Positions 60,151-64,000 of a DNA stretch of 64,000 nt are shown here, one piece after another. Position numbers and translations under genes: made by a program. The DNA lies in the NCBI GenBank assembly GCA_964366455.1, contig CAYISZ010000002.1:13313-77312 (forward strand), given 5' to 3'. Within the stretch, counting starts at the first letter, position 1. Every line of letters begins with the position of its first letter. The DNA comes from CAZLQR01 sp964366455 (lineage in GTDB: Bacteria; Patescibacteriota; Microgenomatia; UBA1406; GWC2-37-13). A model generated the notes under the pieces. It made no database searches. It saw only the letters and a program-made list of their open reading frames with translations, and was not told the origin of the DNA.

Positions 60151-61020
60151 ATGGCCTCTGTAAAGCGCCGCAAACTGTATCCGTCAATCATGGAAGAGAT
60201 GATTGTGGATTTGCAGACTTTCGGCAAAGAAAACGCTATAAATCATCGCTTTGTAGGAGGAATTTCTTACGGTGGACTTCTTAACGAAAAGACAACGTAC
60301 GTTATCGACGCCTTAAAACGTGAAATCCTGCTTAAAAAACACAACCAACTCACGCTCTTAAGAGACGACGGCACGGTAAGGGACATTGACCTTATTTTTC
60401 TTACTCAAAATCAAGCCAAAATAACAAGGCTTAAAGAACATGTGAGAGAGCTCAAATGGAAAACCAGAAATAAAATATCCTTCACTCCCTCCATCTCCAT
60501 TGAAGGAGTCCGACCGATAGTCGACAAGCAAAAGACGGGACAATTTTTTCAGTATGTAACCGAAATTGGTGTCAAAAAAAATCAATACTTTCTAATGTTT
60601 GACGAGATAAAGGAAAAAATTTCAAAAGACTCTTTAGAGCCATGGACCGTCATACTTGAGAACGGAGTCCGTTACACTACTCGCAATCCCCTAGCAGATT
60701 ACTATGCTTATCAATTTAGATCGCCAAGTGGTGTCAAACAGAAGGATATCGAAAAAGTAAGACTGCTTAAGAAACTCTCTGCACAAGTTCTTAAGGAAGG
60801 TGCCAAAAATTCAATTTTTTACAACTCCAAACAGTACTATCAGTCTTGGCAACAGTATATTCGCAAACTTCAGCGTAGCACCTTACCCGCCGTACTTTCA
60901 AAAAGAGCTATTCTAGCATGGTACTGGCAAACGATTGGAACCTCATTCTCTCATGGAAAAGGCGTGCTTGGAAAAGCTTTGTTTGGAATTTTTAACACTG
61001 TAACTCGTAATCGACTCTAA
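60151..61020 (+). CDS. Nucleotidyltransferase-like protein
   Basis: This 289-residue protein has FVGGISYGGLLNEKTTY followed by DDGTVRDIDLIFLT near residue 77. This looks like the GS...DxD pattern of the nucleotidyltransferase fold, seen by eye only. The C-terminal half is basic, helical and rich in Tyr and Gln. TATAAT (60137-60142) ends 8 nt before the ATG. Its stop overlaps the next start by 1 nt (TAATG), so it works with the HAD/CDP-alcohol transferase fusion. Confidence 0.65.
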   Translation: MASVKRRKLYPSIMEEMIVDLQTFGKENAINHRFVGGISYGGLLNEKTTYVIDALKREILLKKHNQLTLLRDDGTVRDIDLIFLTQNQAKITRLKEHVRELKWKTRNKISFTPSISIEGVRPIVDKQKTGQFFQYVTEIGVKKNQYFLMFDEIKEKISKDSLEPWTVILENGVRYTTRNPLADYYAYQFRSPSGVKQKDIEKVRLLKKLSAQVLKEGAKNSIFYNSKQYYQSWQQYIRKLQRSTLPAVLSKRAILAWYWQTIGTSFSHGKGVLGKALFGIFNTVTRNRL

Positions 61021-62492
61021 TGCGACCAAATCACGCCGTTATTGCTGATTTTGACGGAACCCTTTTTGATCCAAATTTACGTGCATTCTTTGCTTGGAAA
61101 TACAACTTCAAAACCTCAAAAATACTTTACGAAAACAAAATTCCTTTTATTTTAAACACCGGTAGACCAATCTGGGACTCAATATCGGATATTAATCTAG
61201 GAATGGTGGGAATGAAGAAGCCAGACGTTGTTATTTATGGTGCGGGTACAAAAATTCTCTGGAATAAAAACGGTCGCTACGAACTCGATCAGGACTGGGA
61301 AAGCGTTATGCAAAAAGCTAAGTGGAACAAGCAGCAAACTATCAACTCAATTGTTCCTGTCATCAGAGAGTATGACGCAAAATTCTACGATACTAAAAAC
61401 GAGTACATGACTCGGATTTGGGTACACAAAATGCCCGTCTCAACGCTATCTAAATTTATTGCGTCACTTCAAAAAGTTGTAGAAAAGACAAAAATTTTAA
61501 GAACTGAGCAGATTCTGCTTCCAAATACTGAATTAATTTTTTCTGGATACTTGCTGCTCATTCCGTCCGCGGCAGGAAAAGATGAAGCAATGAAATACAT
61601 AATAAAAAAACTCTCCCCAAGCGTTAATTTGGTCTTTGGAGACGCTCTTGTCGACCTACCGATGCTTCTTGATAATACATCTAAAGGATTTGCGCTAAAT
61701 CCAACCGCTCTTGCTAAAAAAGAGCTTAAAAATACAAATGTAATAATTTTAGAAGGTAGTCCTCCGCAGAACCTTTTAAAAACACTCTCTGATGAACTGT
61801 CCATTAAAATATCGGCCAGAAACAGCCCTTTTCGAAATTTGTTACGACCCTTTATATTTCTTTTAGACAAAGCTGTCGATCCTAAAAAAACACCTGATGA
61901 AATCACTCTGGAAGGCCTCAGACTGGTACATAAAGCAGTTTATATTAAACACATTGGTGGATTACTTCCGCTTGTTTGGGGAATGCTGCTTGATGTTGTC
62001 GACGGGACCAGGGCAAGACAAAAGCCGGAATTGACCACTCCAGACGGTCAGTTGGTAGACGTAAAAGCGGATCGAATGAAGGAGTTTTTACAACTTTCTT
62101 CACGAAATAATTTTGACGCAGCAATCAGTTGTTTTCTGCCAAGCATTGCACGCGCTCAAGTTGAGTCTTTAGGAAAAGTTGTAAGTGAATTCGATTCGGC
62201 AGGAGGTTCTTCTCTTTCACGTAGTATGAAGCTTATTAATTCGTATTTCCTGTATTCGATTGGCAATGTCGACGGGTCTAAACGGGTTGATAATTCAATC
62301 TATTTGTCTAATATGCAAACTTTTCAAAATCGTCGATCTCAGGCAAAATTGTTTTCGTGGAATAAACTTAAAACCTATGACAAAGATTCAGTAAAACGTT
62401 TGGTTTTCTTAGTAGACTTACTAAAAGAACAACTTCCAAAAGGAAAGATTCAAGACCGATATCTAAAAGAGGCTTTGAAAGAATATCTATAA
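61020..62492 (+). CDS. HAD phosphatase - CDP-alcohol phosphotransferase fusion
   Basis: The protein has 490 residues. Residues 1-250 are a HAD hydrolase with motif I ADFDGTLFD, LNTGRP and FGDALVDLPML (motif IV). Residues about 300-360 have the CDP-alcohol phosphatidyltransferase signature D325xxD328G329xxA332R333...G343xxxD347xxxD351 in DVVDGTRARQ...GQLVDVKAD. The usual six membrane helices are not obvious around this motif, so the domain may be partial or atypical. The fusion and the coupled nucleotidyltransferase suggest phospholipid or polyol-phosphate polymer synthesis. Confidence 0.75.
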   Translation: MRPNHAVIADFDGTLFDPNLRAFFAWKYNFKTSKILYENKIPFILNTGRPIWDSISDINLGMVGMKKPDVVIYGAGTKILWNKNGRYELDQDWESVMQKAKWNKQQTINSIVPVIREYDAKFYDTKNEYMTRIWVHKMPVSTLSKFIASLQKVVEKTKILRTEQILLPNTELIFSGYLLLIPSAAGKDEAMKYIIKKLSPSVNLVFGDALVDLPMLLDNTSKGFALNPTALAKKELKNTNVIILEGSPPQNLLKTLSDELSIKISARNSPFRNLLRPFIFLLDKAVDPKKTPDEITLEGLRLVHKAVYIKHIGGLLPLVWGMLLDVVDGTRARQKPELTTPDGQLVDVKADRMKEFLQLSSRNNFDAAISCFLPSIARAQVESLGKVVSEFDSAGGSSLSRSMKLINSYFLYSIGNVDGSKRVDNSIYLSNMQTFQNRRSQAKLFSWNKLKTYDKDSVKRLVFLVDLLKEQLPKGKIQDRYLKEALKEYL

Positions 62493-62529
62493 ACTCACCT
62501 TCCCAAGGATTTGACCTATTTGTAGTTTG

Positions 62530-62907
62530 CTATTTTACCCCTAATTCTACAAAGGCTTTTCCGACCCATTCTGGTGCTGGCTGGCCAGAGTAATAGTCCC
62601 AATGGCCACCATTGGCGCGCCTTGCCGATAAATGATTTATGGCATAGGGATCGTTCGGATCGTCGTATGCTCTCACCGTAACTTTGTCCTTGCCTTTACC
62701 TAAAGACGCTAGATAACTGCGTTCTGTCCAGCTTGGCACTCTGTCACCAAAGCCTTGCACTCGCTCGACTGTGACCGCTGGTGCCTGACCTTTAGATGTA
62801 CGTAGAGGTTTTTTTTCTGTCGACTTTTTAAAAAGTACACTTAATCGATCTAGCACTATTTTCGGGGCTACTTCTGGCTTCTTTTTGGCTTCACCTCGCT
62901 CTACCAT
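62530..62907 (-). CDS. Small hypothetical protein
   Basis: This 125-residue protein starts at the ATG at 62907, with TAAAAT 8 nt before it; another in-frame ATG lies 18 nt upstream. The N-terminal half is very basic (EAKKKPEVAPK, KKSTEKKPLR), and the C-terminal half is aromatic with GGHWDYYSGQPAPEWVGKAF. It has no signal or membrane segment. No family was recognised. Confidence 0.6.
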   Translation of the reverse strand: MVERGEAKKKPEVAPKIVLDRLSVLFKKSTEKKPLRTSKGQAPAVTVERVQGFGDRVPSWTERSYLASLGKGKDKVTVRAYDDPNDPYAINHLSARRANGGHWDYYSGQPAPEWVGKAFVELGVK

Positions 62908-62940
62908 AGAGGTGGATTTTAGCACCGCATTTGTAAAATG

Positions 62941-63393
62941 TCAAACAACCAATCCCATCTTACTTTCCCACTCTCTCACAACTTTAAGCGCTTCTTTTTC
63001 TAGTTCTGGTAAGTGAATTACCTCGATATTCTCATTAAATTTTGTCACTAACATGGAAGTGTCTTCGGGTGTTTCGTAGTAACTTCCAGAAACTTTGCTT
63101 TTTGGAACTGCATACACAATTCTTCTAATTCCGCTCCAATAAGCCACTCCTGTGCACATTAGACACGATTCTAGACCGATATATAGAGTTGCGCCTTTAA
63201 GTACTCCGCTCTTATTAAAAGCTGCAGTAGCTGCTTTTGAGTCCGCATGGAAAAGTCCAGGGTAAGGAGAGCTGACTTCAGAAGCTATGACTTCATCATT
63301 CAAAACAACTATCGCTCCAGCAGGAAAATTACCTTCTGCAAGAGACTTTCTCGAGTTCTCAATGGCCTGTTTTAGATACTGAATGTCTTGCAT
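62941..63393 (-). CDS. Cytidine/guanine deaminase-like protein with altered active site
   Basis: This 150-residue protein has the CDA-fold pattern: residues about 55-60 FHADSKAAT, and about 85-95 LESCLMCTGVAYW with both zinc Cys. The first motif is HAD where the family has HAE, so the catalytic Glu would be Asp. Pro of PCxxC is also Ser. It could be inactive, have changed specificity, or contain a sequence error. It probably shares a transcript with the GIY-YIG gene upstream. Confidence 0.8.
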   Translation of the reverse strand: MQDIQYLKQAIENSRKSLAEGNFPAGAIVVLNDEVIASEVSSPYPGLFHADSKAATAAFNKSGVLKGATLYIGLESCLMCTGVAYWSGIRRIVYAVPKSKVSGSYYETPEDTSMLVTKFNENIEVIHLPELEKEALKVVREWESKMGLVV

Positions 63394-63407
63394 TGTTGTT
63401 TGATAAA

Positions 63408-63662
63408 TTATAACAAAATAGAATTTTCCAACATTTTATGAATTCGTTTCCATCCAGCGGTAGTTTTGAAATATTTCTCACAATTAATAGCATCTTCCCT
63501 GCTCTTAAACGCGGAATAATAGATTAAATCATACGGAATGTTGGGTTTGGTAGCTTTATTTTCTCCAGTGCTGTGAGATTTAATTCTCTCTTTAAGGTTT
63601 GGGGTATATCCGAGGTAGAGTTTGCCGTTTTTCAGACTCCTAAGAATGTAGAAGTAATACAT
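63408..63662 (-). CDS. GIY-YIG domain endonuclease-like protein
   Basis: This 84-residue protein consists of a GIY-YIG domain: MYYFYILRSLKNGKLYLGYTPNLKERIKSH. It has the two Tyr-containing strands, the catalytic Arg and a Glu in FKSREDAINCEKYF. It belongs to the small YhbQ/UPF0213-like group, whose role is unclear. It lies 14 nt before the deaminase gene on the same strand. Confidence 0.92.
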   Translation of the reverse strand: MYYFYILRSLKNGKLYLGYTPNLKERIKSHSTGENKATKPNIPYDLIYYSAFKSREDAINCEKYFKTTAGWKRIHKMLENSILL

Positions 63663-63678
63663 AACAACATTCTAGCTC

Positions 63679-63867
63679 GCTACAATCACGAATGAAATGA
63701 GATGATTCGTAGCAGGTTGCATTCATACTTTCTACAATGTTTTTATAACTTCAATGGCTTGCTGCGTTCACGAACTACATTCAGTTTGTCTGAATGTTGT
63801 GAGCTGAATGCAGCAGGCTACGGTTCAGGCTCGCTACGTTCATGAGCGAACGCGAGCTGAACGTAGC
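63679..63867. repeat. Three related hairpins (GCTAC...GTAGCAGG)
   Basis: The hairpins at 63679-63715, 63761-63814 and 63833-63867 each open with GCTAC or GCTGC. Each closes with GTAGC or GCAGC, followed by AGG. The third has a perfect 10-bp stem (GCTACGTTCA with TGAACGTAGC); the second has a long inner stem (CTACATTCAG with CTGAATGTTG). They lie between the GIY-YIG gene and tRNA-Trp. Confidence 0.7.
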
Positions 63868-63929
63868 AGGGGCGGGAAGAATCCCACTTCGCTAAAGCTT
63901 CGAGGGACCATGTCGAACTCCTGCTCTTG

Positions 63930-64000
63930 CAGGGGTGGAGTGAATCGAACACTCGTTACTGGTTTTGGAGACCAGAATCCTACCACTGAACGACACCCCC
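63930..64000 (-). tRNA. tRNA-Trp (anticodon CCA)
   Basis: Read on the minus strand, acceptor GGGGGTG pairs with CACCCCT (one G-U pair). The anticodon stem CTGGT/ACCAG holds loop CTCCAAA, giving anticodon CCA. The T arm is GAGTG/CACTC with loop TTCGATT. The 71-nt gene begins exactly at the window edge, so its 5' end could extend by a base. CCA is not encoded. Confidence 0.9.

Noticed and set aside
63679..63867. Integron attC sites or a T-box leader near tRNA-Trp
   Set aside because: No GTTRRRY core sites, no integrase, no T-box AGGGTGG bulge, and no downstream tryptophan gene.

Overview
The window looks like a piece of a Candidate Phyla Radiation (Patescibacteria) chromosome, most like Microgenomates. 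This is inferred from gene content, not from a marker-gene tree. Support comes from short AT-rich genes, many small proteins with one membrane segment and no clear family, a zinc-ribbon-type L28, a shortened YebC, cohesin/dockerin surface proteins, and large membrane glycosyltransferases. The standard genetic code applies: TAA, TAG and TGA all end recognisable genes. Dispersed AT-rich repeats occur throughout, both between and inside genes.

Layout. 1-6.8 kb: ZIP metal transporter, DsbA-like oxidoreductase, alpha/beta hydrolase, MurF-like ligase, DegT aminotransferase, FemAB transferase (envelope and peptidoglycan functions). 6.9-7.7 kb: a gene-free structured stretch. 7.7-15.5 kb (mostly minus strand): YebC, Kef-type antiporter with RCK domain, PurB, DksA-like protein, Lgt-like protein. 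15.5-25.4 kb: GT39-like enzyme, HAD phosphatase, CBS protein with an HPF-like tail, leucyl aminopeptidase, tRNA-Leu(CAA), ferric-reductase-like membrane protein, methyltransferase, PAP2 phosphatase, TrmH, surface proteins. 25.4-30.4 kb: giant GT-C protein plus GT4. 30.4-31.1 kb: XRE regulator with tandem operator-like sites and an orphan promoter-terminator unit. 31-38.4 kb: NadM-like enzyme, YchF, GT2, L28, Def, DsbB, M50 protease, four-helix protein. 38.5-41.9 kb: a four-gene surface operon with dockerin, cohesin-like, cohesin and FN3 proteins. 42.1-53.2 kb: the most unusual region. It holds a small HTH protein, a protein with a JAMM-like metalloprotease motif and, converging on them, a minus-strand operon. 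That operon ends in a 2442-residue protein joining a family 2 glycosyltransferase, a Ser/Thr kinase and a PP2C phosphatase. One upstream gene of the operon is interrupted by a single in-frame TAG. 53.5-64 kb: GalT, peptidyl-tRNA hydrolase, two GT4 enzymes, a glutaredoxin-like protein with a Pro-rich repeat tail, GH18, a nucleotidyltransferase-like protein followed by a HAD/CDP-alcohol phosphotransferase fusion, a deaminase, a GIY-YIG protein and tRNA-Trp(CCA).

Expression. Many first genes of transcription units have a TATAAT-like -10 box ending 6-9 nt before the start codon and no Shine-Dalgarno sequence, which implies leaderless mRNAs. This was used to choose several start codons. A perfect Shine-Dalgarno sequence is seen before the lipoprotein gene at 24462.

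Main leads: the kinase/phosphatase/glycosyltransferase giant and its operon with the internal TAG; the JAMM-like neighbour; the cohesin-dockerin operon; a 69-bp palindromic element inserted exactly in frame in ychF; and the XRE operators that match the orphan RNA promoter.
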